64,000 nt of DNA from Gemmatimonadota bacterium (GTDB lineage: Bacteria; Latescibacterota; UBA2968; UBA8231), in NCBI GenBank assembly GCA_018660835.1, contig JABJJN010000005.1, positions 1-64,000 of the forward strand, in the 5' to 3' direction. The translations under genes and the position numbers were made by a program. Within the stretch, counting starts at the first letter, position 1; the number at the start of each line of letters is the position of its first letter. Positions 42,470-51,029 of the stretch are shown one piece after another. Under the pieces are notes generated by a model. It saw only the letters and a list, made by a program, of their open reading frames with translations. It did not search any database and was not told where the DNA came from.

Positions 42470-43677
42470 ACCGGCTCCCGCCAGGGCAACAACAGATCGG
42501 GTGCGTCGCGATCGAGGCAGGCGCCGGAGGGGCGTTCGCCCAGCGGGCGTGCCGGCATCTGAGCATAAGACTCGTAACTGATATCCAGCCACGGTGTCGC
42601 CAGTCGCTGGTGCCCTTGGTGCCTCGAGTTCATCGCCGCATCAATGACACCTGTCGTGAGCAGAGTACGAGCAGGTGGATAGGGAGCAATACCAGTCGCG
42701 AAGAAGTGCTGAATGTTTCGACTCAGATAGCCAAAACTGGCACCTGGTCCATCGGGCTGAAGAAAGAACTCAGTCGCCACAATCTCATCTTCGCCGGCGA
42801 TTCTTGCGGCATACGCCCAGTCATTCAGATACCCATTGAGCATCAGTGCGCAGCTGCGCAGACCATCCGCGTGGTCAATAAGAAAGACGACTGGCTTGTC
42901 GCAGACATCTTCCATGGCACCCTCTCGTCTCGTCCCCACGGTTGCGCACGCCGCATCTGCCAAATCGCCGTCAAAGTCGCCTCGATCACGCGCTCGCCAC
43001 ACATCATCACCTTCCAGGCACTGTACTGCGACAACGCCGGTCTCACCGCCGCGACGACGTTCAATCATACACTGCAAAGTCTCGAGGGTGTGATAGCCAT
43101 AGGCCTCAATGCCGCCATAGCCGACAGCGAGGGCGGCCTCGATCGCTGTCTCCTTCGTGTGTTCGAGCCAGGGTCGGCGCCAGGACAAGGGCAGACAGGA
43201 GCCGGCCATCAGCGGAATATCAAGCTCGGCAGCCCGCTCCCAGACCCAGCGGGCGTCGCCGAAGTCATAGGCAAAGTGTTTGTCATTGAAAACCGGCACA
43301 CTGCGACTGCTCTCAGCGAAGACACCTGCAATCTGCTCGAAGAAGTAACGGCGTGGATACATATGCCGTCCTCTTTCGTTCCACGGATAGTCGCCATGCT
43401 CGCCGATGAGCAGAACGGCGTCGACGTCAAGTTGTTTGCCTCCCACATGTAAAGCCTGACGAATACTGGGATAGATCGGGACGGCACATGCGGAAGCCAA
43501 ATCAACACCCATGTCATTGTCGAGAATGTGGTCGATATACATCGACACCACATCGACTTCGGGAGGGAAGAAGCCCTCATCTGTCGACATTCCCTTCAGG
43601 AACTTGGTGACAATCGCGTCCGCATGGGACCACTCGTGGTAAATGGTGCAGATGGCGGCGACACGGAGACGGCTCAT
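42466..43677 (-). CDS. conserved protein of unknown function
   Basis: 403 residues, no membrane segment or signal. Distinct blocks are RVAAICTIYHEWSHADAIVTKFLKG at the start, DEGFFPPEVDVVSMYIDHI, VDAVLLIGEHGDYPWNERGRHMYPRRYFFEQI, VPVFNDKHFAYDF, YGGIEAYGYHTLETLQCMIERR and FLIDHADGLRSCALMLNGYL. I have the impression of related proteins in planctomycete-like genomes but know of no function. The His/Asp-rich blocks suggest a metal-dependent or sugar-phosphate enzyme. It overlaps the HAD gene by four bases upstream and recQ by four downstream, so translation of the three is probably coupled. Confidence 0.7.
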   Translation of the reverse strand: MSRLRVAAICTIYHEWSHADAIVTKFLKGMSTDEGFFPPEVDVVSMYIDHILDNDMGVDLASACAVPIYPSIRQALHVGGKQLDVDAVLLIGEHGDYPWNERGRHMYPRRYFFEQIAGVFAESSRSVPVFNDKHFAYDFGDARWVWERAAELDIPLMAGSCLPLSWRRPWLEHTKETAIEAALAVGYGGIEAYGYHTLETLQCMIERRRGGETGVVAVQCLEGDDVWRARDRGDFDGDLADAACATVGTRREGAMEDVCDKPVVFLIDHADGLRSCALMLNGYLNDWAYAARIAGEDEIVATEFFLQPDGPGASFGYLSRNIQHFFATGIAPYPPARTLLTTGVIDAAMNSRHQGHQRLATPWLDISYESYAQMPARPLGERPSGACLDRDAPDLLLPWREPV

Positions 43678-44432
43678 GTTGATCCGACCTGAGACTTGGG
43701 TGGAAGGGTATCGAGAAGCTCCGAAATCTGACGAATGATGCGGTCTGGGTGGTGACCATCGTGTGCGCTCAGACCCGTGCCGTGGACATCAACCCAGATG
43801 CCCTGCAGGCCGATCCGCTGCGCAGGCGTGATCTCCCAGGAGGGATTGTCTCCTACCATCCATGCGTCACCTGTATCAACGCCCAGCTGGCTCAAGGCAT
43901 ACTTGAAGACACGCTCGTCCGGTTTGCCAACACCGAACTCGCCTTCGATGACAATACAGTCAAAGAACCTGGCCAGATCAAAACGCTCGATCTTGGCTCG
44001 CTGCCCTGCGCCATCGCCATTTGTCACCAGGCCCAGGCGCACGCCAGCTTCGTGGAAATACTCGAGCGTCTTGAGTGCGCCTGGAAACAGGCGCAGGCCT
44101 GCAAACCTTCGCTGTTCGAAGTCCTTGACGATGCGGTCAACCAGATCATCATCGATCAATCCTAGCTCCCGCAAGGCCGTAGATACATTCTGCCGGCGTG
44201 TTCGGGCCAGGTCGAGTCTTCCCAGTCTATGACGCTCCGGGTCTGCCCACCAGGTGACGGAGACGCGATCTATTGCGTCTCTCACCTGGATCGGAGAGAA
44301 TCCCTGAAGTTCGTCTTTGATCCCGGAAATCGCTGCGTCCCAGGCGGGGGCGGCGAGGGCGTGGAATTCAATGATCGTATCGTCGAGATCGAAAAGAATG
44401 GCCCGAGGCAGCTTTGAAGGCAATGATGACAC
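43674..44432 (-). CDS. HAD-family phosphatase
   Basis: About 252 residues from a GTG at 44432, chosen because GGGG precedes it; the frame continues to a GTG at 44507 without a ribosome site. HAD motifs: AILFDLDDTIIEFH (nucleophile Asp), LGLVTNGDG, EFGVGKPDERVF (Lys), and MVGDNPSWEITPAQRIGL (Mg-binding Asp). The cap lies between the first two motifs. Such enzymes dephosphorylate sugar or nucleotide phosphates. It lies between purA and a conserved unknown gene; a nucleotide substrate is a guess from context. Confidence 0.85.
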   Translation of the reverse strand: MSSLPSKLPRAILFDLDDTIIEFHALAAPAWDAAISGIKDELQGFSPIQVRDAIDRVSVTWWADPERHRLGRLDLARTRRQNVSTALRELGLIDDDLVDRIVKDFEQRRFAGLRLFPGALKTLEYFHEAGVRLGLVTNGDGAGQRAKIERFDLARFFDCIVIEGEFGVGKPDERVFKYALSQLGVDTGDAWMVGDNPSWEITPAQRIGLQGIWVDVHGTGLSAHDGHHPDRIIRQISELLDTLPPKSQVGST

Positions 44433-44447
44433 AATATCGACCCCGTT

Positions 44448-44479
44448 CAACTGGTTCGGCAATTGGTTAGGCGATTGGC
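44448..44479. repeat. short 12-bp tandem repeat between purA and the HAD gene
   Basis: Three imperfect 12-bp units (CAACTGGTTCGG, CAATTGGTTAGG, then a partial CGATTGGCAAGA) lie just before the HAD start on its upstream side. Probably replication slippage, or an mRNA element. Confidence 0.5.
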
Positions 44480-44516
44480 AAGACGATGAGTTGAGATGGG
44501 CAGGCACTCATTGAGA

Positions 44517-45794
44517 CTACCGGGAAATCATCGCCTCTCGGTGTGGGCCGACGGACAGCAGGTCGACGGGTACTTCCAGCAGGTCCTCGACGCGCTCAAT
44601 GAAGCAGCGCGCTTGTGCAGGCAGGTCTGTCCAATCTCGCACTGTGCTAATGTCTTGATTCCAGCCAGCGAGCCATTCGTACACGGGCTGACAGCGCTCC
44701 AGTTCGTAGGTCAGTGGGAAGTCCTGTCGCTTTACCGAATCAAGTTCGTAGGCAACACACAGGGGAATGTCGTCTCCCGTGCCCAGCACGTCGAGATTCG
44801 TCAGAGCGAGACGTGTCGCACCCTGTACGCGGCAGCCATATCGTGTTGCGACGGCATCAAAGGGCCCCACGCGACGTGGCCGGCCTGTTGTGGCGCCATA
44901 CTCACCGCGATCTCCGCCACGCTCGCGCAGGGACTGCGCCTGCTCACCATGCCATTCGGTGACAAAGGGGCCCGCACCGACACAGCTGGAGTAGGCCTTC
45001 ACAACAGCGACGATGTCAGTGATGGCCCAGGGAGGCAGCCCGGCACCGACTGCGGCTTGACCCGCCAGGGGAGAGGAGGACGTCGAGTAGGGGTAGATCC
45101 CGTGATCGACATCGCGCAAGGCGCCCAATTGACCCTCCAGCAGAATTCGATCTTGTCTTATTAGAGCCTCGTGCAACAGCTGGGAGGCATCCACCATGAT
45201 GGCTAGAAGGCGCTCACGGAATGATTTCAGTTCAGCGAGGAGCTTATCCACACTGAGTGTCGGCTTGTTGTAGAGTTGGGAGAAAAGGGCGTTTCGTGGT
45301 GTCAGTTGTCTTTCGAGCCGCTGTCGAAGCCAATCGAGATTGCGCAGGTCCCCAACCTGCACGCCGACCTTCATCGTCTTGTCGGCATAGAACGGAGCGA
45401 TTCCCGCCCGGGTCGAGCCAAAGGCCTCACCCGCGAGCCTTTCCTCTTCGTATTGATCGTGCAGAACGTGTGCACTCAAGGTCAACTGCGCTCGATCGGA
45501 GACAAGGACCTGAGGCGCAGGTACGCCTGCGGCCGTCAGCTCATCCAGTTCTCCGAAGAACGCCATGGGATCGAATGCCACACCTGGTCCGATAAGATTC
45601 TTGGTCCGCGGATTGAAGACACCCGAAGGCAACAGGTGCAGGGCGAAGCGACCCAGATCGTTGATGATCGTGTGGCCAGCATTGCGGCCACCTTGAAAAC
45701 GCACGACAAGATCTGCTTCTGCAGCGAGGGCATCTGTGATCTTGCCCTTGCCCTCATCGCCCCAACTGGCGCCTACGATGGCAGTGACAGACAT
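44517..45794 (-). CDS. purA: adenylosuccinate synthetase
   Basis: 425 residues, the usual length. The N-terminal VGASWGDEGKGKITDALAA is the GTP-binding/catalytic signature. FQGGRNAGHTI, GSTRAGIAPFYADKTMKVGVQVGDL, EGQLGALRDVDHGIYPYSTSSS and the C-terminal AYELD follow. It joins IMP and Asp using GTP to make adenylosuccinate, the first step to AMP. AAGGAGATCCC lies directly before the ATG. The HAD gene, unknown protein and recQ follow on the same strand, and LysR is divergent across a 167-bp gap. Confidence 0.97.
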   Translation of the reverse strand: MSVTAIVGASWGDEGKGKITDALAAEADLVVRFQGGRNAGHTIINDLGRFALHLLPSGVFNPRTKNLIGPGVAFDPMAFFGELDELTAAGVPAPQVLVSDRAQLTLSAHVLHDQYEEERLAGEAFGSTRAGIAPFYADKTMKVGVQVGDLRNLDWLRQRLERQLTPRNALFSQLYNKPTLSVDKLLAELKSFRERLLAIMVDASQLLHEALIRQDRILLEGQLGALRDVDHGIYPYSTSSSPLAGQAAVGAGLPPWAITDIVAVVKAYSSCVGAGPFVTEWHGEQAQSLRERGGDRGEYGATTGRPRRVGPFDAVATRYGCRVQGATRLALTNLDVLGTGDDIPLCVAYELDSVKRQDFPLTYELERCQPVYEWLAGWNQDISTVRDWTDLPAQARCFIERVEDLLEVPVDLLSVGPHREAMISR

Positions 45795-45918
45795 GGGATC
45801 TCCTTGGCAATCTATTCACAGGGCCGGGTTGGCCATGCAGGGGGAATGACACGTGTTGATACCTGCACAATAGGAGGAGGGGTTAGATTAGTGAAATACG
45901 ATCTTTTCATTCGTTACA

Positions 45919-45926
45919 TTACGTAA
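45919..45926. promoter_or_regulatory. 8-bp palindrome in the purA-lysR intergenic region
   Basis: TTACGTAA lies 35 bp before the LysR start and about 125 bp before purA, in the most AT-rich part of the gap. LysR proteins often bind such symmetric sites near their own promoter. The evidence is only position and symmetry. Confidence 0.3.
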
Positions 45927-45961
45927 GCTAATATCTGCCGCGAACGTGAGGAATGCATCCT

Positions 45962-46855
45962 ATGGAACTTCAGCAACTGCGAGGGTTGTGCGAGATCGCT
46001 CGCACTGGAAGCTTCACTGGAGCCGCCAGGCAGCTGTTTATCACCCAGTCGGCTGTGAGCCAGCAGATCCGAGCCTTGGAAGAGGAAGTCGGACAGCAAC
46101 TGGTTGAGCGGACCCGCAGCGGCGCCCGACTCACGACTGCAGGGCAGGCCCTGCACCGAAGAGCGCGCAACATCCTTGAAGAGATCCGCCTGGCTCAGGA
46201 CGAGATCAACTCGGAGGCGGCGATCATCGGCGGACGGGTCGTGTTCGCCACCAGTGACACGAACTGCACCTACATTCTGCCCCCGGTGCTACGGTCCTTC
46301 CGCGAACAGTATCCCGGGGTCGACGTAGAAATTCGCAACAAAATGTCGTCAGAGATTGCGCCACTGGTCCTGGACGACGAGATCGATTTTGGGTTGGCGA
46401 CATTGCCTCTGCCACATCCACGTCTGAAGACGGAAGCCCTGTTTGAGCGTCGTGACGTCTGGATTTGTCCCATAGGGCATCCACTTGCCAGTCGCCGACG
46501 TCTACCGGCGGCCGCCGTCGCTCAGGAACCATTGCTGGCACTGGAGCGCGGGAGTCAGAGTCGAGCGCTGTTCGACGATCTGTTTCGGCAGGCAGGAATT
46601 GCTCCGCAGATCGTCATGGAACTCGGCAGTATTGAGGTGCTGAAACGCTTCGTCGAGATCGGTTTTGGCATGGCACTGGTTCCAGCCATCGCTGTGACTC
46701 ACGAGGTGGAAAGTGGGCGCCTCATCGCGATCGCAGCGACTGGCGTCACGAGTCGTAGCGTCGGGTTGGTTCTGCACCGACCGCGCGTGGCTGCCGCTGC
46801 CGCGACGGCGCTGCTGAATCAGATGCGAGGTCAACTTTCTGGTACTGTGTGCTGA
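45962..46855 (+). CDS. LysR-family transcriptional regulator
   Basis: 297 residues. The N-terminal helix-turn-helix reads MELQQLRGLCEIARTGSFTGAARQLFITQSAVSQQIRALEEEVG, the standard LysR start. The effector-binding domain has FATSDTNCTYILPPVL and RRRLPAAAVAQEPLLAL near its hinge. The ATG at 45962 is preferred over 45953, where the ribosome site would be too close. The regulator is divergent from purA, which is unusual for LysR and purine genes. It ends 23 bases from the acetyltransferase end. Effector unknown. Confidence 0.92.
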   Translation: MELQQLRGLCEIARTGSFTGAARQLFITQSAVSQQIRALEEEVGQQLVERTRSGARLTTAGQALHRRARNILEEIRLAQDEINSEAAIIGGRVVFATSDTNCTYILPPVLRSFREQYPGVDVEIRNKMSSEIAPLVLDDEIDFGLATLPLPHPRLKTEALFERRDVWICPIGHPLASRRRLPAAAVAQEPLLALERGSQSRALFDDLFRQAGIAPQIVMELGSIEVLKRFVEIGFGMALVPAIAVTHEVESGRLIAIAATGVTSRSVGLVLHRPRVAAAAATALLNQMRGQLSGTVC

Positions 46856-46878
46856 GTGGCAGAAATGATGCCGCTGTT

Positions 46879-47565
46879 TCAGTTCGCCGTGAGGTCGCGC
46901 AACGACCCGCGTTCACTCTGGGCGGTGCCAAGCCATCTCTGCATGGATCGCTGGATGGCGGGCCAGTCATGATCCATCATGGCAAACCAGGCGGTATCTC
47001 GATTGCGTCCCCGCACGATCCGGTGCTGCTTGAAGATCCCTTCAGGTCGAAAGCCGAGGCGTTCTGCCGCTGCGCGAGAACGGGCATTGAGGGCATCACA
47101 CTTCCACTCGACACGGCGATATCCCAGATCGTCAAAGGCGTGCTGTAGAAGCAGAAAGATGCTCTCGGTATTCACCGCCGTGCGCTGGACCTGTGGCGAA
47201 TACCAGATATGTCCCACCTCAATGGAACGCTGCTCGGCGGCGATACTCAGATAACTCACCAGTCCTACGGGCTTGGCATCGGGTTGCTGGCACACAGTAA
47301 AGAATCGTGGATCAGCTGATCCTGAACTCTCCCGGAGCCACAGCCGCATCTGAGCGTGGTCATCGAAGGGGCCATAGGGCATATACGTCCAGATCCACTT
47401 CCCGTCCGTACCATGACCGGCAGCGAACAGTGGATCGCCGTCGAGGTCGACGTCGATGGGGCGAAGAATCACTTCGCTGCCGGTATGTACTTGTGCCTGA
47501 GGCCTGGCTGCGACGGTAGGACCGGTGACGACGTCGCCCACTGGCAGAACTGGCTTATTGCTCAT
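46879..47565 (-). CDS. GNAT N-acetyltransferase (RimJ-like)
   Basis: 228 residues from an ATG at 47565 with AGGCAA just upstream; the frame is open to 47724, inside the neighbouring gene. GNAT features are VILRPIDVDLDGDPLF, VGLVSYLSIAAEQRSIEVGHIWYSPQVQRTAVNTE (acetyl-CoA region), and WKCDALNARSRAAAERLGFRPEGIFKQH. This fits the RimJ/L-type that acetylates protein N-termini or small amines. It follows the SGNH hydrolase by seven bases, the third gene of its operon. Confidence 0.85.
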   Translation of the reverse strand: MSNKPVLPVGDVVTGPTVAARPQAQVHTGSEVILRPIDVDLDGDPLFAAGHGTDGKWIWTYMPYGPFDDHAQMRLWLRESSGSADPRFFTVCQQPDAKPVGLVSYLSIAAEQRSIEVGHIWYSPQVQRTAVNTESIFLLLQHAFDDLGYRRVEWKCDALNARSRAAAERLGFRPEGIFKQHRIVRGRNRDTAWFAMMDHDWPAIQRSMQRWLGTAQSERGSLRDLTAN

Positions 47566-47572
47566 TTGCCTG

Positions 47573-48604
47573 TCACACCTGGCGAAGAATCGCTCGGATG
47601 GACGTTTCGTAGGCATCTGCATAGGCGACCATACCAAGATCTGTTGGGTGCGAGGAATCCACCGTCGCCTCGCCATCATCGGGCAACAGGAGATCTCCAT
47701 CCAGATAGTGGATTCGGTCGTCACCGGCTGCGGTCAACTCGTGCCATGCAGCTCGCAGCGCCGCGCGACTGGTGCGATGACGTTCCGCCTTTGCCGGGAA
47801 GAAGCGAGTGTTCGCATAGGTTCGATCCTCGACCAAAAGGATCGGTGTCAGTGGCTGTGATTGGCGGATCCGGCGCACCAATGGAATTGTACGCTCGGTG
47901 ATCAGGGGCTCGGTCATGTTCGGCAGACAATCGATGACAAACAGGCACGGGTCCTGTTGTGCCAGCAGATCTGCGATCTCCGGCTCCATGAGACCATTGC
48001 CTGCGAAGCCGAGATTGATCACCCGGCGCCGTAGTCTGCGACCGACGAGAGACGAAATGCACATGCCTGCTCGCGCGGCGCTGGCACCGTGCATGATAGA
48101 TGTGCCATAGAAGAGAATGGGTTTCTCCTGACGTGCAGCCAGAGGCTGCAGACTTGCACTTTCGTCGATACCGATCTCCAGGGTCTCTGGACTGTTGAAC
48201 AGAGGTAGATAGAGGGTGTAGCATCTGGAGCCAGGAGCCAATCCCTCGGCAAGGGCGCCTTCGACTCGCTGGCCCTCAGGTCTGGAAATGCCGACCCAAC
48301 GCTGCATTCCAGACGCGTCCTCTGCATACAGATCGAGACCCGAATGCGAGGTCGCTGGCATGTGAGCCATACTGATCGTGGAATGCAACAGATCATAACG
48401 TGCATGGATCTGCGTTGAATCCGTCACGAAACGCAAGCTCAGTCCGGCCGAACAGCGCGACAGATCCCATACCGGTTCACGCACCACCCCTTCCGCGTCA
48501 GGTGGCAATCTCTCAAAATGCCGGGTCGTGTCATCCCAGCCTTTGCCCTCTATGTCCCAGGCAGTGGCATCATGCCAGGTCAGATCGTGTGTCCTATGCG
48601 TCAT
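47573..48604 (-). CDS. SGNH/GDSL-type hydrolase
   Basis: 343 residues. A beta-rich N-terminal domain (about 1-155) precedes an SGNH hydrolase with nucleophile Ser in ILFYGTSIMHGASAARAG, Gly in NLGFAGNGLM, Asn in CLPNMTEP and the Asp-x-x-His pair in SSHPTDLG. Two-domain esterases of this kind act on acylated sugars or xylan. No signal peptide is seen. The ATG shares one base with the stop of the metallophosphoesterase gene (TAATG), and the GNAT gene follows by seven bases. Confidence 0.85.
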   Translation of the reverse strand: MTHRTHDLTWHDATAWDIEGKGWDDTTRHFERLPPDAEGVVREPVWDLSRCSAGLSLRFVTDSTQIHARYDLLHSTISMAHMPATSHSGLDLYAEDASGMQRWVGISRPEGQRVEGALAEGLAPGSRCYTLYLPLFNSPETLEIGIDESASLQPLAARQEKPILFYGTSIMHGASAARAGMCISSLVGRRLRRRVINLGFAGNGLMEPEIADLLAQQDPCLFVIDCLPNMTEPLITERTIPLVRRIRQSQPLTPILLVEDRTYANTRFFPAKAERHRTSRAALRAAWHELTAAGDDRIHYLDGDLLLPDDGEATVDSSHPTDLGMVAYADAYETSIRAILRQV

Positions 48605-50481
48605 TATTCAGCAGCCCGTTCGAAGGTCCCCGACGCTGGATAGTTCGTCGGGTCTCGCCAGTCCGGTTGCCACCATAACTGTGCCAGGGGGCCCGTTTCT
48701 TCATCGAAATCATCGACGGCGATATTGATTCGTATCTGACGCCAGTCAGGTCCCTGTAGTTCAACGACATAACTGAGAGGGATGGCCATCTCATAGGCAT
48801 GCCCCGTCGGCGTGGGGATGCCTATGGCTCGGACACCCATCTGGTCCATGGTCTCACGGTCGCCGAGAATCATATCATCCAGCGTCTGACCAGGGCTGAT
48901 GGCGACAAAGACTTTGTGTTCGTCCCTGCCGAGGGATCTGGCGGGATCGGGACGTCCATCCACACGGACCTCAATACCATCCTGTGCCCACGCAACGGCG
49001 CCCAGATAGATCTGTCGCTCGTCGGTGACGTCGACGGCGATATAGAGATATTCGTCATCTATCTCGACGCCGAAGCGCCAGGAGCAATCTGCTGGGCCCA
49101 TCCAGGATGAAGCGTCTACGTCGATTTCCGACGGTTCCCGAATGTTGAATGCCAATGGGCCCCAGTCACTGAAGTCGCCGTCAATGATGGCAGGTGTCTC
49201 CCGGCGAGGCAGTGGATAGGTTCGACTCACGACAAAGGGCGAGCGGCCCTCGATAGTCGGAATCTGTACTTCGTCCTGCATATACGTGGCACGCCAATCC
49301 AGTTGCAGGGGCGAAAGCGCATCGATATTTCGAGCTTCGGAGGTGGTGACATCGATCGTGACCAACTCCACAGAGTTGGGTGGAATCTCGATATCAATCG
49401 CGGCTGGCGATGGAATCAGCAAGTCATGAGCGAAGAACTGTGCTGTTAGGTGCAAGGGCACATCTGCATCGTTCTTGAGCTGCACCAAGGCATTGCCACC
49501 ACGAAAATCCTCTCCGTCTCCAAGGATGGGATCGATGACCACGGCGTTGCCATTCAGCAAAGGCTCAACGAGTCGTGCCATTTCGTCAGTACGGATATCC
49601 TCGTCCCAGATCCCATCCAAGAGCAGATTGGCGATTTGCGGACCTGCATCCGTCATGGTTACCCAGACGACGTGATCGAATTGGCCGTAGAGTGGGCCCA
49701 TCAGGCCACTGCCACCCCCGGTGGTTGCCAAAACGAAGTAGCGACTGTCGTTGCGGACATGTTTGGTGTAGGAATGGAAATGGCCGGCGAAGACGGTGTG
49801 CTTGCGTGGACGCAGCAGGCCTTCCACCTGCGGCCATCCTGTGTCCTGTAATTCACCGGTCTCAGCGTCGGTATAAACCCACAGTGGCTTATGCACGAAG
49901 ACGAGGGTCCAACGCACATCCGCGTTGTCTGCCAGAGTCTGCTCCAGCCAGGCCGTCTGTTCGGCGGAGATCTTCGAAGGCTGTGTGTCCTCCGAATTCA
50001 TGCACACAAACAGTACGTCCTGGTAGACGAAGGAGTAGTAGGAGCGCCCAAGTCGATTCTCCCAGACATCTGCCATCACCGGATTTGTGATATCATGGTT
50101 GCCTGGCAGATAAAAGAAGGGCATGTCGAGTGCCTCGAGGAAACCGTCAAAATCATCCCATTCCGCCTCGAGTTGACCACGGTCTTCCGTGTATCCTTCG
50201 ATCAGATCACCAACACTCATCACAAATTCAGGTTGCAGGAGATTCAACCGCCGCATGGCATCAGGGAAGACGCCGGGGCGATGACCACCGGTACGGTCCG
50301 TGACGATGACGAATTGGAAGTCCTGCGGGTCGTTGCGCAGATCCAGGTGGGTCCACGGATTCACCGGTTCCACGTCGATGAGTGGTTTGGCTCGATCAGC
50401 GGTCGTGTGATTGGTATGGGCACAACCGGCGACCATCAGAGTTGGCACAAAGATCAAGAACAGGGCCCTGATGCTTGTCAT
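48604..50481 (-). CDS. lipoprotein metallophosphoesterase with C-terminal CBM9-like domain
   Basis: About 625 residues. The N-terminal MTSIRALFLIFVPTLMVAGCAH is a lipoprotein signal with lipobox Cys near 19. The calcineurin-like domain (about 55-300) shows VIVTDRTGG, VMSVGDLIEGY, LPGNHDITNP, VFVHKPLW and FAGHFHSYTKH, with the phosphoesterase metal ligands. The C-terminal part (about 455-625; IIDGDFSDWGPLAF, LYIAVDVTDE, DGIEVRVDGRPD) is CBM9-like. GGGAG seven bases upstream supports the start; the longer frame to 50574 is rejected. It opens the SGNH-GNAT operon. Confidence 0.85.
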   Translation of the reverse strand: MTSIRALFLIFVPTLMVAGCAHTNHTTADRAKPLIDVEPVNPWTHLDLRNDPQDFQFVIVTDRTGGHRPGVFPDAMRRLNLLQPEFVMSVGDLIEGYTEDRGQLEAEWDDFDGFLEALDMPFFYLPGNHDITNPVMADVWENRLGRSYYSFVYQDVLFVCMNSEDTQPSKISAEQTAWLEQTLADNADVRWTLVFVHKPLWVYTDAETGELQDTGWPQVEGLLRPRKHTVFAGHFHSYTKHVRNDSRYFVLATTGGGSGLMGPLYGQFDHVVWVTMTDAGPQIANLLLDGIWDEDIRTDEMARLVEPLLNGNAVVIDPILGDGEDFRGGNALVQLKNDADVPLHLTAQFFAHDLLIPSPAAIDIEIPPNSVELVTIDVTTSEARNIDALSPLQLDWRATYMQDEVQIPTIEGRSPFVVSRTYPLPRRETPAIIDGDFSDWGPLAFNIREPSEIDVDASSWMGPADCSWRFGVEIDDEYLYIAVDVTDERQIYLGAVAWAQDGIEVRVDGRPDPARSLGRDEHKVFVAISPGQTLDDMILGDRETMDQMGVRAIGIPTPTGHAYEMAIPLSYVVELQGPDWRQIRINIAVDDFDEETGPLAQLWWQPDWRDPTNYPASGTFERAAE

Positions 50482-50570
50482 GAAACGACTCCCTCCATTG
50501 TGGTAGTTCGGCCAGGGCGCGGCCAAGGGGGGTATGCTCGCATGTAACCCCCCTGTAATGCAAATGCAGT

Positions 50571-51029
50571 TCAAAGCCTGAGGCTCATTTCGTTGAGAGG
50601 ATTGAAGCCAATGGCTGAATAGATAGGGCGTCCCATCTCTGACGTATGCAGCGTCAACCAGCCGAGTCCTATGACACGGGCGTGTTCGATGAGGGCGTTC
50701 ATCAGTTGATTTGCAATTCCTCTTTTTCGGTGATCGGGCAATACGTACATGCTTGATACGTAGCCAAACCGCCCATCGGGCTGGATGGGTTTTGGCGGCA
50801 TCTGATAGGGGGAAAGTCCCACGGATCCAACGATCTTGTCATCGTCTGTGACGGCGATGAAGCCGACGAATCCTTCCGTATCAAGAGCTTTTGGGAAATA
50901 GTCAATACTTGCCCTCTGCAGGTCTTCGGTGACCTGAAAACCCACTTCGACAAACATGCGATGGCGCAGATCGATGAAGGGTTCCATATCTGTCACCCTG
51001 GCGCGGCGGATCGTGTAGGCTGTTGTCAA
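50571..51029 (-). CDS. GNAT N-acetyltransferase
   Basis: 152 residues starting at TTG, sharing its first bases with the stop of the gene upstream (TTGA); GGAG lies seven bases before it. GNAT features are IVGSVGLSPYQMPPK, then YVSSMYVLPDHRKRGIANQLMNALIEHARVIGL (the acetyl-CoA loop R-x-x-G-I/A) and LTLHTSEMGRPIYSAIGFNPLNEM near the end. The substrate is unknown. It is coupled to the unknown lipoprotein gene and precedes the metallophosphoesterase with a gap of about 90 bp. Confidence 0.85.
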   Translation of the reverse strand: MTTAYTIRRARVTDMEPFIDLRHRMFVEVGFQVTEDLQRASIDYFPKALDTEGFVGFIAVTDDDKIVGSVGLSPYQMPPKPIQPDGRFGYVSSMYVLPDHRKRGIANQLMNALIEHARVIGLGWLTLHTSEMGRPIYSAIGFNPLNEMSLRL

